DNA of 64,000 nt from Burkholderia cepacia (GCF_001718835.1 NZ_CP013442.1:62001-126000); one strand, 5' to 3'; counted from the stretch's first letter, positions 20,102-29,533 are shown. A program made the numbers and translations. Notes: generated by a model from the letters alone, not told the origin.

Positions 20102-23100
20102 GCGTGACTCCAATCCGATTCGTGAATTTCGGCACTGGCGCACATCTGCCATGTCGCGGCGGCGCTCGTGTCCTCGATCCGGTGATAGACGGCAAACGAA
20201 AACGGTCCCCCGGACTGACGGCTCAGCACGGTCTGCACGGTGCGCGATTCATGCGGATGCAGCGGCAACGGCGCATGCAGCGCGAGGTCCTTCAACGTGG
20301 CATGGCCGGCGGAACCGATCTGCGACGCGGCCGCCAGCGCCATTTCCACATAGGCGGAATAGGGCAGCACGGGCGCGCCCTTGACGCGATGCCCGCCGAG
20401 AAACGCGGTGGCCGGCGCGTCGAGGCGCGACTCCCAGATCCACGTGCCGGGCGTGTGCGCGTGCTGCTCCTTGAGGCGCCCGAGCAGCGGATGCCGGGGC
20501 TCGCGCGCGGGTATCCAGAAGCCGCGACGCTCGAACGGGTAGGTCGGCAGCGTGAGCCGCCGGTGCGGGCCGTCCTGCTCGACCGCATGCCAGTCGATGG
20601 ATGCGCCACGTACATAGAGCTCGGCGAGCGTGTGCAGGATCGTGTCCCACGCGGCCGTGCGCGCGCCGATCTCGATCACGATGCTTCCGGCCGCATCGCC
20701 GTCCGGCGCCGGCGGCACGTCCGCAAACGAGGCCGCGGCGCGATGCCCGTCGCCGGTGCTGCGAACCGCTTGCGGCGTGATGCCGAAGGACGTCCATAGC
20801 TGCGCGAGCGCGCACTGGAATGCCGTGAACCGTGCTTCGGAAGCGTCGAGCCCGGACGCTTCGCGTTGCCGGTCCATCAGTGTGCGGAAAGCGGGGCTGG
20901 CCGCGCGCAATTGGCGCTCGGCCTCGGCGCTGCCGCCATCGTCCGCGCAAAAGTGGAAAGTCACCGTGGGCGGCGTTTCGGCGCTCGCGCCGGCCGAGAC
21001 GGCATGCAGTTGCGAACGCAACGAATCGAGACTCGACGCGACGACGGCGGCGCGCCGCGAGAAATGGGTGCGCCCGGTGTTCGCCGTGAACGCGACGTCC
21101 GGCAAACGGACCTCGGGATGGGCGTCGAGATACGCCGCATAGGACGTCGCCAGGGCCTGCAACGCTTCGGGCGTGCGCGCGGAGAGCGTCACGACGCGCG
21201 CCGCAGGTGCCGTGAGCGCCGCCGGATCGGCTTCGATCTCCCCGGGCCGCGGCGGCGCTTCGGACAGGATCATGTGCGCGTTGGTGCCGCCGAAGCCGAA
21301 CGAACTCACGCCGGCCATGCGCGGCCCGTGCTCCGCATGCCAGGGCGTGACCTGCTGCGGAATACGGAAGGGCGTGCCGTCGAGCGCGATATGAGGGTTG
21401 AGCGACCGGAAATGGAGGTTCGGCGGAATGGCGCGATGGTGCAGCGCCAGCGCGGTCTTGATCAGGCTGGCGATGCCCGCCGCCGATTCCAGATGGCCGA
21501 TGTTGGTCTTGACCGAACCGATCCAGCAGAGATCTTCCGGGCGACGCGATCCGCCCAGGACCGCCGTCAGCGAATTCAATTCGATGGGGTCGCCAAGCGG
21601 CGTTCCCGTCCCGTGCGCCTCGACGAAGCCGACGTCCTGCGCCCGCACGCCGGCATCGCGCAGCGCACTGTCGATCACGGCCTGCTGGGCCGGACCATTG
21701 GGCGCGGTCAGGCCGTTGCTGCGGCCGTCCTGGTTCACCGCCGAGCCGCGGATCACCGCGAACACGGTGTCGCCGTCCTTGACGGCATCGTCGAGACGCT
21801 TGAGCAGCACCATGCCCACGCCTTCGCCGCGCACATAGCCGTTGGCTGCCGCGTCGAACGCCTTGCATCGGCCGTCCGACGACAGCATGCCTGATTGCGT
21901 GAAGGAGGCGCTCAACTGCGGCGCCAGGATCAGGTTGGCGCCGCCGGCGAGCGCCGCATCGCACTCGCCGCGCTGCAGCGCGCGGCACGCCTGATGAGCC
22001 GCGACGAGCGACGACGAGCACGCGGTGTCGACCGCCCAGCTCGGGCCGCGCAGGTCGAGCGTGTAGGAAATGCGGTTGGCGGCGACGCTCAGCGCATTGC
22101 CGGTCGCGACATAGGGGCCGACGTCCGCGGCTTCTTCCTGCGCCAGACGGACGTAGTCCGCATTGCTGATGCCGACGATGACCGCGGTGCGTCCGCCGGC
22201 GAGACGCCGTGGTGCGATGCCCGCGTGCTCGAACGTCTCCCAGGCGACCTCGAGCAGCAGGCGCTGTTGCGGGTCCATCGCCTCGGCTTCGCGGGCGCTG
22301 ATGCCGAAGAAGTCCGCATCGAACTGGTCGACCTGCTCGAGCAGTCCGGTGGCCGGAAGGTTGGCGGCGCGCGGGTTCGACGCGCCGACCGCGTCGCGGC
22401 CTTGCAGCAGAAGCTGCCAGAACGCGTCGGGATGATCGGCGCCGGGGAAGCGGCATCCGATGCCGACGATGGCGATATCCGCGCGCGCTTCGGCGCAAGC
22501 GCGCGCCGTTTCCGAGCGCGCATTCGCGGCGCCGCTCAGATGGCGCGCCAGCAGGGAAATACTCGGAAAATCGTAGACGACCGTAGGGGAAACCGGCTGC
22601 CCAAGCCAGTCCTGCAACTCGCCCGTGAGCATGATGGCGTCTTTCGAGTCGAGCCCGTAGGCGCTGAACGGCGCGTCGGGGTCGAGATCGCCGGGCGCGA
22701 TGCCCGACAGACGCGCGACATGCTCGACGAACCATTGCACCAGCGCCTGCGTGCCGCGTGCGGCAGCGGTCGCGACGGGCGCGTATTCCGCGGAGACCGC
22801 ACGCCGCCACTCGCCCGCGATCGCGAGCCCCTGTCCGTTCAGGAATGCCTGCCGGGTTCGGCTCCGCTGGATTTTTCCGCTGGACGTGCGCGGGATCGTG
22901 GCGGGCTTCAGCAGGATCGCCGCATACAGGTCGACGTCATGCGCTTCGGCGAGCGTGCGCCGGATCTCCGCGGCGACGGCTTCGGCGTTCAGCGTGTTGA
23001 GCGCTTCGCGGCGCACTTCGCATGCGATGACGACCCGCTCCACGTCGTCGACGGTGATCGAGAAGGCCGCCGACGCGTTGGGCGCCAGCGCCGGGTGGCT

Positions 23101-24522
23101 TCCCTCGGCGGATTGTTCGAGATCCTGAGGGTAGTGATTGCGGCCGGCGATGATGATGAGGTCTTTCAGGCGGCCGGTGACGAAGAGGTCGTCGCCGTCG
23201 ACGAAGCCGAGATCGCCCGTGCGCAGGTAACGCGCGTCGTCACCGTCCAGCCTCGCGTGAAAGGTGCGCTCCGTTTCCTCGGGGCGGTTCCAGTAGCCGA
23301 CGCCGACGCTCGGGCCGGTCACCCAGATTTCGCCGATCCGGCCCGGCGGGCACGGCTGGCCGGTCTCCGCGTTCACGATCCGCAGGCGGTGCTCCGCCCA
23401 GGCCCGGCCGCACGAGACGAGCGCATGGGGCTTGCCGCCCGCGCTTTTCGTCGCCACGCCTTGCGCCAGCCCGTCGGCGTCGAAGTCGGCCACGAGCGGC
23501 AGCGAGCGTGCCGGCTGGCCGGTGATGAACAGCGTCGCCTCGGCCATGCCGTAGACCGGGCGCATCGTATGCGCGTGGAAGCCGCACGACGCGAATGCGC
23601 GCGAGAAACGCGCCACCGTGTCGGCACGCACCGGCTCCGCGCCGTTGAAGGCAACCTGCCAGCTGCTCAGATCGAGCTGCGCCTTGGCATCGTCGGAAAT
23701 CTTGCGCGCGCACAGGTCATAGGCAAAGTCCGGCGCGGCGCAATGCGTGCCGCGATACTTCGTGATCGCCTGCAGCCAGCGGATGGGCTTCTGCACGAAA
23801 GCCGCCGGCGCCATCAGCACCGACAGCACGCCGAGATGGATCGGCAGCAGCACTTTCCCGAAGAACCCCATGTCGTGAAACACGGGGAGCCAGCTGACGA
23901 ACACGGTCGACGCGTCGGCATTGCTCGCCTCGGCGATGACCGCCATGTTGCTCAGGATGTTCGCGTGGCTGATCATCACGCCTTTGGGCGTGCCGGTGGA
24001 GCCCGACGTGTATTGCAGAAGCGCGAGCGTCTGCGGCGTGATGTCCGGCGCGCGCCATTGCCCGGCCGGCGCGTCGAACCCCTGATCCGTCGCAAGGATC
24101 TTCAGTTCCAGTGTGTCGGAATAGCCATCCTCGTGATGCGCGATGCCGTCGAGCGTGGCGGCGTCGGTCAGCGCGACGACCGGCCCGGCGTCGGCGACGA
24201 TCGACTTGAGACGATCGGCCGGACGATGCCTGCGCGGAGGATAGGCCGGCACGCCGATCAGGCCGGCGTACAGGCATCCCGCCCATGCGCTGATGAATTC
24301 CAGCCCGGGCGGATAGACCAGCAGCACGCGATCGCCCGGTTGCGCCATGCCCTGCAATCTGGCGGCGATGCCGCGGGCCCGCTGGTCCAGGTCGCCGAAC
24401 GTCAGCCGGGTCAGCTCCGCTTCGCCGTTGTCGAGAAAAATGAATGCCGTTTTCTCCGGCGTGTCATGGCCGCGAAATTGCAATAATTCCGTAACAGTCC
24501 TGAATTTCATTTCGGGAAGCAT
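20098..24522 (-). CDS. PKS loading protein: FAAL-ACP-KS-degenerate AT-dehydratase N-half
   Basis: The protein has 1474 residues. Residues 1-570 are a fatty acyl-AMP ligase (YTSGSTGTPKG near 174; GRLKDLIIIAGRNHYPQDLE near its end), which activates a free fatty acid and loads it on the following ACP (GLDSK, Ser near 624). A ketosynthase spans about 687-1085 (DTACSSS Cys near 833, VEAHGTGT, NIGHLES, GGTNAH). The next 180 residues keep only fragments of an acyltransferase, with no GHS motif. The C-terminus is one hot-dog half of a dehydratase with its catalytic His in GGHRVKGAPVLP near 1377. The start at 24522 is chosen because GAAGG lies six nt upstream. The protein begins the lipid chain of a lipopeptide; three KS extensions from C12 would give C18. 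Confidence 0.92.
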   Translation of the reverse strand: MLPEMKFRTVTELLQFRGHDTPEKTAFIFLDNGEAELTRLTFGDLDQRARGIAARLQGMAQPGDRVLLVYPPGLEFISAWAGCLYAGLIGVPAYPPRRHRPADRLKSIVADAGPVVALTDAATLDGIAHHEDGYSDTLELKILATDQGFDAPAGQWRAPDITPQTLALLQYTSGSTGTPKGVMISHANILSNMAVIAEASNADASTVFVSWLPVFHDMGFFGKVLLPIHLGVLSVLMAPAAFVQKPIRWLQAITKYRGTHCAAPDFAYDLCARKISDDAKAQLDLSSWQVAFNGAEPVRADTVARFSRAFASCGFHAHTMRPVYGMAEATLFITGQPARSLPLVADFDADGLAQGVATKSAGGKPHALVSCGRAWAEHRLRIVNAETGQPCPPGRIGEIWVTGPSVGVGYWNRPEETERTFHARLDGDDARYLRTGDLGFVDGDDLFVTGRLKDLIIIAGRNHYPQDLEQSAEGSHPALAPNASAAFSITVDDVERVVIACEVRREALNTLNAEAVAAEIRRTLAEAHDVDLYAAILLKPATIPRTSSGKIQRSRTRQAFLNGQGLAIAGEWRRAVSAEYAPVATAAARGTQALVQWFVEHVARLSGIAPGDLDPDAPFSAYGLDSKDAIMLTGELQDWLGQPVSPTVVYDFPSISLLARHLSGAANARSETARACAEARADIAIVGIGCRFPGADHPDAFWQLLLQGRDAVGASNPRAANLPATGLLEQVDQFDADFFGISAREAEAMDPQQRLLLEVAWETFEHAGIAPRRLAGGRTAVIVGISNADYVRLAQEEAADVGPYVATGNALSVAANRISYTLDLRGPSWAVDTACSSSLVAAHQACRALQRGECDAALAGGANLILAPQLSASFTQSGMLSSDGRCKAFDAAANGYVRGEGVGMVLLKRLDDAVKDGDTVFAVIRGSAVNQDGRSNGLTAPNGPAQQAVIDSALRDAGVRAQDVGFVEAHGTGTPLGDPIELNSLTAVLGGSRRPEDLCWIGSVKTNIGHLESAAGIASLIKTALALHHRAIPPNLHFRSLNPHIALDGTPFRIPQQVTPWHAEHGPRMAGVSSFGFGGTNAHMILSEAPPRPGEIEADPAALTAPAARVVTLSARTPEALQALATSYAAYLDAHPEVRLPDVAFTANTGRTHFSRRAAVVASSLDSLRSQLHAVSAGASAETPPTVTFHFCADDGGSAEAERQLRAASPAFRTLMDRQREASGLDASEARFTAFQCALAQLWTSFGITPQAVRSTGDGHRAAASFADVPPAPDGDAAGSIVIEIGARTAAWDTILHTLAELYVRGASIDWHAVEQDGPHRRLTLPTYPFERRGFWIPAREPRHPLLGRLKEQHAHTPGTWIWESRLDAPATAFLGGHRVKGAPVLPYSAYVEMALAAASQIGSAGHATLKDLALHAPLPLHPHESRTVQTVLSRQSGGPFSFAVYHRIEDTSAAATWQMCASAEIHESDWSHA

Positions 24523-24549
24523 ACGAAACCTTCGTTGTCTGCAGAGCAT

Positions 24550-24779
24550 TGATTTGGATGCACGCCACCTTGGGGCCGGTTAGCGTTCATTCCGATGGGC
24601 AACGGCAGGCTGTCCTGCGCGAAGCAGATTGAGATCCGGCGTGGCGAACGAGATAAAGCATCGCCTCCGTCTCGATTGAATGATTGAACGTCAGTGTGTG
24701 TCGCCTGTGGAAATTAGAGCACCGCAAGAACCCGATGTCTGCCCCGTAAATGCCGGACAAGACGTTTCGCGAAATTGTT
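24550..24779. other. Intergenic gap inside the lipopeptide locus
   Basis: About 230 bp between the SyrP-like hydroxylase and the FAAL-PKS gene. I see no gene here. It is the longest gap upstream of the PKS genes and is the natural place for a promoter driving the assembly line, but I could not pick a convincing -35/-10 pair. Confidence 0.4.
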
Positions 24780-25745
24780 CTATGCAGGGGAGTATGGGTC
24801 CAGCAGCGACACGACGACCTTGCGCTCGCCTTCGAACGGATTGCGGCCATGCGCGAATCGCATGTTGTCGACGAGCAGCACGTCGCCGCGTTGCCATGGA
24901 AATGCGATCGCGCATTCGCGGAAGGCGTTGCGAATCTGCTCGATGTCGGCGAGATCGAGTGGACTCCCGTCGCCGTAGAATGCGTTGCGCGGCAGCCGAT
25001 CGTTGCCGAACAGGCTGACGATCGAGCTCGCGAGCGACGCGTCCAGGTTCGAGATGTGGAACAGATGGGCCTGATTGAAGAACACCCGGTCGCGGGTGAC
25101 CGGATGGTAAGCGACGCCCTGGTTGATCTGTGCGGTGCGTAGCGTGTCGTCGTCGAGCCATGCGTGCTCGATGTCGTTGTCCGCGCAGAAGGCCGCGAGC
25201 TGGCCGCGATCGCTGGTTTGAAAGACCGTTTCCCACGGAATGTCGACGTGCCGCCGGTAGTGCCGGACGTAGCGGACCTGTTTCGCCTCGAAGTCGTCCA
25301 GGATGCGCGGCCCGATCCTGCGGCTCACCTCGCGCATGTCGGCGATCGGCGTTTCGCCGCCGGCCGTGGGCGCGGTCAGGCAACAGAATGCGACTCTCAG
25401 CGGCCAGTTGCGTTGATACGCGTTTTCGCAATGAAGCGATATCGTCTCGCTCGGCGGATACTCGGTTGCGGTGAAGATGCCGTTGCCGATCGACGTGCGC
25501 GGCGTGGAGCGATAGACGTAGTCGGACTTATGCGCCGAAATCGCGTTCGCAAACGCTTCGAATCCGTCCACGGATGACACGTCGAAGCCGCGAAACAGCA
25601 GCGCCCCATGCTCCAGCAGCCGGGCGTCCAGCTCCGCTCGATTGTCGTTCACCGACTGCACGATATCGCGCTCGTTCGATGCCGGCTCCAGCAGCCACGG
25701 CGAGGCCCCCTCGGCAAGCAGCTTGCGTTCCGTCATGCCCAGCAT
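24780..25745 (-). CDS. SyrP-like TauD-family Fe(II)/2-oxoglutarate hydroxylase
   Basis: The protein has 321 residues, the usual length for the family. The iron ligands are visible as H105 and E107 (HCE, the HxE variant of the facial triad) and H299 (AHGR), with R308 placed to bind 2-oxoglutarate. SyrP of the syringomycin pathway, which uses HxE, beta-hydroxylates aspartate on the NRPS. In a locus that encodes a CmlA-like enzyme for the aromatic residue, this enzyme is the likely source of beta-hydroxyasparagine as found in occidiofungin; that assignment is inference. The start at 25745 has AAGGA about nine nt upstream; 84 bp separate it from the aminotransferase gene before it, on the same strand. 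Confidence 0.85.
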   Translation of the reverse strand: MLGMTERKLLAEGASPWLLEPASNERDIVQSVNDNRAELDARLLEHGALLFRGFDVSSVDGFEAFANAISAHKSDYVYRSTPRTSIGNGIFTATEYPPSETISLHCENAYQRNWPLRVAFCCLTAPTAGGETPIADMREVSRRIGPRILDDFEAKQVRYVRHYRRHVDIPWETVFQTSDRGQLAAFCADNDIEHAWLDDDTLRTAQINQGVAYHPVTRDRVFFNQAHLFHISNLDASLASSIVSLFGNDRLPRNAFYGDGSPLDLADIEQIRNAFRECAIAFPWQRGDVLLVDNMRFAHGRNPFEGERKVVVSLLDPYSPA

Positions 25746-25829
25746 GGTCGATGTTCCTTTTCTGAATCTGAACGTGGATCGCGGCGAAGCCCGATCCGGT
25801 TGGTGTTCACGGGTCGCGCCGCGGTGCGC

Positions 25830-27140
25830 CTACGCGCGGCAGGCCGTTTCCACGGCTTGCTCGAAGCGGTTGAGAATCTCGTGGATGTCGGCTTCCGACA
25901 CGATCAGCGGCGGAAGGAACCGGAGTACCGCGCCGTTGCGGCCGCCGGTTTCGATGACGAGTCCGTTGTGCAGGCAATTCAGCTTGATGGCCTTTGCCAG
26001 TGCCCCATCGGTCGGGCCGGTTTGGCCATGCGTGCCGGGCCGGACGACTTCAACGCCGATCATCAGGCCCTTGCCGCGTATCTGGCCCAGGCAAGGGAAC
26101 CGTTCGGCGATACGCTCGAGGCCCGCCACCAGCAGTGTGCCGACCCGGCCCGCGTGCGCCGGCAGACCGTCTCGCTCGATGATGCGCATGGTCGACAAGC
26201 CGGCCACCATCGCAATCTGGTTGCCCCGGAAGGTGCCGGCGTGCGAGCCGGGCGGCCAGGTGTCCAGGCGCTCGTCGTAGACCACCACCGATATCGGATA
26301 GCCGCCGCCGATCGCCTTCGACAACACCAGCACGTCCGGCCGGATGCCGGAATGCTCTATCGCGAACAGGGCGCCGGTTCGGCCGAGGCCGGTCTGCACT
26401 TCATCGACGATCAGCGGGATTTCGTGCCGCAGCGTCAGTTCGCGCAACTCGATCAGCCAGGCGTCGGAAGCAGGGATGCAGCCGCCTTCGCCTTGCACGA
26501 CTTCGACGATGATCGCCGCCGGTTTCGTGATCCCGCTCTCGGGATCGGACAGCACGGTCCGAATGTAGTTGATGCTGAGCTGATCGGTCGCCGAGCCGTC
26601 GGTGCCGAACGGGCAGCGAAACGCATACGGGTAAGGCAGGAAATGAACGCCGTGCCCGCTGCCGCCGGCCGATTTGGGCATGAGATTTCCCGATGCGGCG
26701 AGCGCGCCGGCCGTCATGCCGTGGTAGGCGCCGTGGAACGCCATGATCGTCGAGCGGCCCGTATAGTGCCTGGCCAGCTTGACGGCCGCTTCGTTGCCGT
26801 CCGATCCGCTCGGGCTGCAAAACTGGATCCTGGCGGTCTCGGCGATTCTCCTGGGCAGGAGCGAGAAAAGCTGTTCGACGAACGCGTGCTTCGCCGGCGT
26901 CGCCAGGTCGAGTGCCTGCTGCATTTGATCGGAGGTCAGAAACCGCATCACGGCTTCATTGACTTCCGGGTGGTTGTGCCCGAGCGCGAGCGTCCCTGCA
27001 TTGGACAGGCAGTCGATGTATTCCCGACCCTCGGCGTCGCGTATGCGTACGCCCTTGGCATGCGTAAACAGCCGGGGGAAAGAAGTCGCGTAGGTTCGGG
27101 CCTTCGATTCGACGTGCTTCAGATACTCGAGTTGTTCCAT
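25830..27140 (-). CDS. Class III PLP aminotransferase, probably 2,4-diaminobutyrate-forming
   Basis: The protein has 436 residues from the chosen ATG at 27140 (MEQLEYLKHVESKA), where family similarity appears to begin; upstream in-frame starts would add up to 33 unrelated residues. Features visible are GSDGNEAAVKLAR, the AFHGAYHG segment that stacks on PLP, VDEVQTGLGRTG and the lysine in LSKAIGGGYP that should bind PLP. This is the pattern of 4-aminobutyrate/diaminobutyrate aminotransferases, which make 2,4-diaminobutyrate from aspartate semialdehyde. Occidiofungin-type peptides contain this residue, so a precursor role fits. Ornithine or acetylornithine substrates cannot be excluded by reading alone. 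Confidence 0.82.
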   Translation of the reverse strand: MEQLEYLKHVESKARTYATSFPRLFTHAKGVRIRDAEGREYIDCLSNAGTLALGHNHPEVNEAVMRFLTSDQMQQALDLATPAKHAFVEQLFSLLPRRIAETARIQFCSPSGSDGNEAAVKLARHYTGRSTIMAFHGAYHGMTAGALAASGNLMPKSAGGSGHGVHFLPYPYAFRCPFGTDGSATDQLSINYIRTVLSDPESGITKPAAIIVEVVQGEGGCIPASDAWLIELRELTLRHEIPLIVDEVQTGLGRTGALFAIEHSGIRPDVLVLSKAIGGGYPISVVVYDERLDTWPPGSHAGTFRGNQIAMVAGLSTMRIIERDGLPAHAGRVGTLLVAGLERIAERFPCLGQIRGKGLMIGVEVVRPGTHGQTGPTDGALAKAIKLNCLHNGLVIETGGRNGAVLRFLPPLIVSEADIHEILNRFEQAVETACRA

Positions 27141-27290
27141 GCGCGGTGATCCGGCTTGCAAGGCGGATTGATGGACAGTGGCACACGAGAGCAGCTTCAT
27201 GTCGGCCAATGGTGTACCGGTATGGCCAGATTGAAGCATGGACGCCGTGTCGCGTCTGTCACGGGAAAATGGGACATGTGCGATGCAAAG

Positions 27291-28241
27291 TCACGTCGCC
27301 ATCGTCGAGCGGAAATAGTCGATGGTCCGCCGCAGCCCCGCTTCGAGCCCGACCGTCGGCTTCCAGTCGAGCTGCGCGCGTGCGAGGCCGATGTCGGGGC
27401 AGCGTTGCGTCGGATCGTCTTTCGGCAGCGGGTGGAAGACGATTCGCGACTTCGAGCCGGTCAGGCGCAGGATGATCTGCGCAAGCTCGCTGACCGCGAT
27501 CTCATGCGGATTGCCGAGATTGATCGGGCCGGTGACGTCGGCGGGCGTGGCCATCATCCGGATCAGACCTTCGACCATGTCGTCGACGTAGCAGAACGCC
27601 CGGGTCTGGCTGCCGTCGCCGTACAGCGTGATGTCCTCGCCGCGCAGCGCCTGCACGATGAAGTTGGACACCACGCGACCGTCGTTGGGATGCATGCGCG
27701 GCCCGTACGTGTTGAAGATGCGCACCACCTTGATTCGCACGTTTTGCTGGCGGTGATAGTCCATGAACAGCGTTTCCGCGCAGCGCTTGCCTTCGTCGTA
27801 GCAGGCCCGCGGCCCGAGCGGGTTGACGTTGCCCCGGTAACTCTCCGGCTGCGGATGGACGTCGGGGTCGCCGTAGACCTCGCTCGTGGAGGTTTGCAGC
27901 ACGCGCGCGTGCGTGCGCCTGGCGAGCCCCAGCATGTTGATCGCGCCGTGCACGCTGGTCTTGGTCGTCTGCACGGGATCGCGCTGGTAATGGACGGGCG
28001 ACGCGGGGCATGCGAGGTTGTAGATCTCGTCGACTTCCACGTAAAGCGGAAACGTCACGTCGTGGCGCAGCGCCTCGAAGCGCGGGTTGCCGAGCAGCGC
28101 GGCCACGTTCTGCTTGGTGCCGGTGAAATAGTTGTCGACGCACAAGACGTCGTGACCGAGTTCGACCAGGCGCTCGCACAGATGCGAACCGAGAAAGCCG
28201 GCGCCGCCTGTTACGAGGATTCGCTTTCGATCAAGTTGCAC
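27291..28241 (-). CDS. UDP-glucuronate decarboxylase (UDP-xylose synthase), SDR family
   Basis: The protein has 316 residues, the typical bacterial UXS length. It shows the GGAGFLGSHL nucleotide-binding motif at the N-terminus, TSTSEVYGDP with the catalytic Ser/Thr, YDEGKR as the YxxxK pair, and RIFNTYGPRM. All of these are hallmarks of the UXS branch of extended SDR enzymes. The reaction converts UDP-glucuronate to UDP-xylose. The start is GTG at 28241 with GGAG seven nt upstream; an upstream start would add 39 residues with no similarity. In this locus it would supply the xylose attached to the fatty amino acid of occidiofungin/burkholdine-type peptides. The glycosyltransferase itself is not in the window. 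Confidence 0.87.
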   Translation of the reverse strand: MQLDRKRILVTGGAGFLGSHLCERLVELGHDVLCVDNYFTGTKQNVAALLGNPRFEALRHDVTFPLYVEVDEIYNLACPASPVHYQRDPVQTTKTSVHGAINMLGLARRTHARVLQTSTSEVYGDPDVHPQPESYRGNVNPLGPRACYDEGKRCAETLFMDYHRQQNVRIKVVRIFNTYGPRMHPNDGRVVSNFIVQALRGEDITLYGDGSQTRAFCYVDDMVEGLIRMMATPADVTGPINLGNPHEIAVSELAQIILRLTGSKSRIVFHPLPKDDPTQRCPDIGLARAQLDWKPTVGLEAGLRRTIDYFRSTMAT

Positions 28242-28424
28242 AATTGCACTCCAGGTATGGCGCGGAGGCAGGTGACGCGCAGCCTCCGGGCCTGTTCGAT
28301 CGGACCGCGGTTCGGGCTTGGAAGCCGAGAGGGCGCGCGCGGTGCTCCAGGTCGACAATCACAGTGTCGGCCGGCAGCGACGCCCGGGCCGCGACGGGGC
28401 GGATCCATGCGTTCTCCATGCCCG

Positions 28425-29144
28425 TCATGCTTGCAGCACACTCGAGGCGACGTGTTCCGCGCGCCGCAAGTGCGCCGCGATGATGCTGGCCATCGCCGGC
28501 ATTTCGTTCCTCAGAAAGAAATGATCGCCTTCGATGACGTGAAAATCGAAGTTCCCGGTCGTCGCGGCGCCCCAGCCGGAAACGGAATCGACGGGGACCT
28601 GTTCGTCCGCCCGGCCGGCGAACGCGGTGATGTCGACCGCCAGCCTGCGCCCTGGCACGGGCCGGTAGTTTTCGATCATCGTGAAATCCGCACGCAGCAC
28701 CGGCATCAGCAGCGCCATCAGTTCGCTGTTGTCCAGCACCGGCTTCGGCGTGCCGCCCAGTTCGCGCAGCGCCGCGACGAAGGCGTGGTCGTCCAGCGCC
28801 TGCAGGGGGCGGAGATGCTGCTCTTTGCCCGGTGCGGCGCGCCCGCTCACGAACAGATGCCGGAGGTTCGGCTGCGCGTGGGCCGGAAGCCGCAGCGCCA
28901 GTTCGACGGCGATAGCCGCGCCCATGCTGTGTCCGAGCAGGGCGAAGGGACGATCGAAGCAGCTGCCCAGGTCGTGCAGCAACGTGTCGATCAACGTCGC
29001 CATGTCTCGCGCGGGAGGCTCGGAGCGGCGGCTGCCTCGGCCGGCAAGCTCATGACGGCGCACCTCGATCCCGGGCAACAAGGCTTGCAGATCGCGATAA
29101 GCGGCGGCCGAGCCGCCCGCGTAGGGGAAACAGATCAGGCGCAT
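28425..29144 (-). CDS. Type II thioesterase (GrsT/SrfAD family)
   Basis: An alpha/beta hydrolase of 239 residues from the ATG at 29144. It starts on the first strand (RLICFPYAGGSAAAY) and carries the nucleophile elbow GHSMGA and a C-terminal His in EGDHFFL, the expected Ser-Asp-His arrangement. Such stand-alone enzymes remove wrong or stalled acyl groups from NRPS and PKS carrier domains. An in-frame TTG at 29270 would give 281 residues. I prefer 29144 because an upstream 39-codon reading frame ends inside ATGCGCCTGA at this start, but neither start has a strong ribosome site. It lies 183 bp upstream of the UDP-xylose synthase on the same strand and is part of the lipopeptide locus. Confidence 0.85.
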   Translation of the reverse strand: MRLICFPYAGGSAAAYRDLQALLPGIEVRRHELAGRGSRRSEPPARDMATLIDTLLHDLGSCFDRPFALLGHSMGAAIAVELALRLPAHAQPNLRHLFVSGRAAPGKEQHLRPLQALDDHAFVAALRELGGTPKPVLDNSELMALLMPVLRADFTMIENYRPVPGRRLAVDITAFAGRADEQVPVDSVSGWGAATTGNFDFHVIEGDHFFLRNEMPAMASIIAAHLRRAEHVASSVLQA

Positions 29145-29533
29145 GCGAACGGGTGCTCGAGCGGCTCGCTTGCTGCCGGTCCACCGGAGATCGTGCTGCG
29201 GGAATTCGCGGGTTCGGCGTTTTTCACCATTGAAGTTCCGGTCGTTGTTTCCATGGTGATGCGTCGGCAACCTACACCTGGAGAGAATCGGGCTTGTGGC
29301 GAGAGTTAAACACGCGGCCGCGTGGATGTATGTCGTAGAAAAAGGGGACGCGGTTCAGGCAGGCGAGGCTGTCGCACTGAAGCGGCCGCGGATGTCATGG
29401 TTGGCCGGCACGGCCCTTGTCCACCGCCACCGGGTGAAGTCGCTCAACGGACTCCTTGGCAAACAGAGCCGCGCGGTGAAGGCGACGCGCTGCGCTTTGC
29501 CGGCAACACCTTCCGCGTGTTCACATCAGGATG

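Noticed and set aside
29135..29254. A 39-codon minus-strand frame ending inside the thioesterase start
   Set aside because: It has no ribosome site and low-complexity content. I considered an MbtH-like protein, but it is too short and lacks the MbtH motifs. At most it is a leader peptide.
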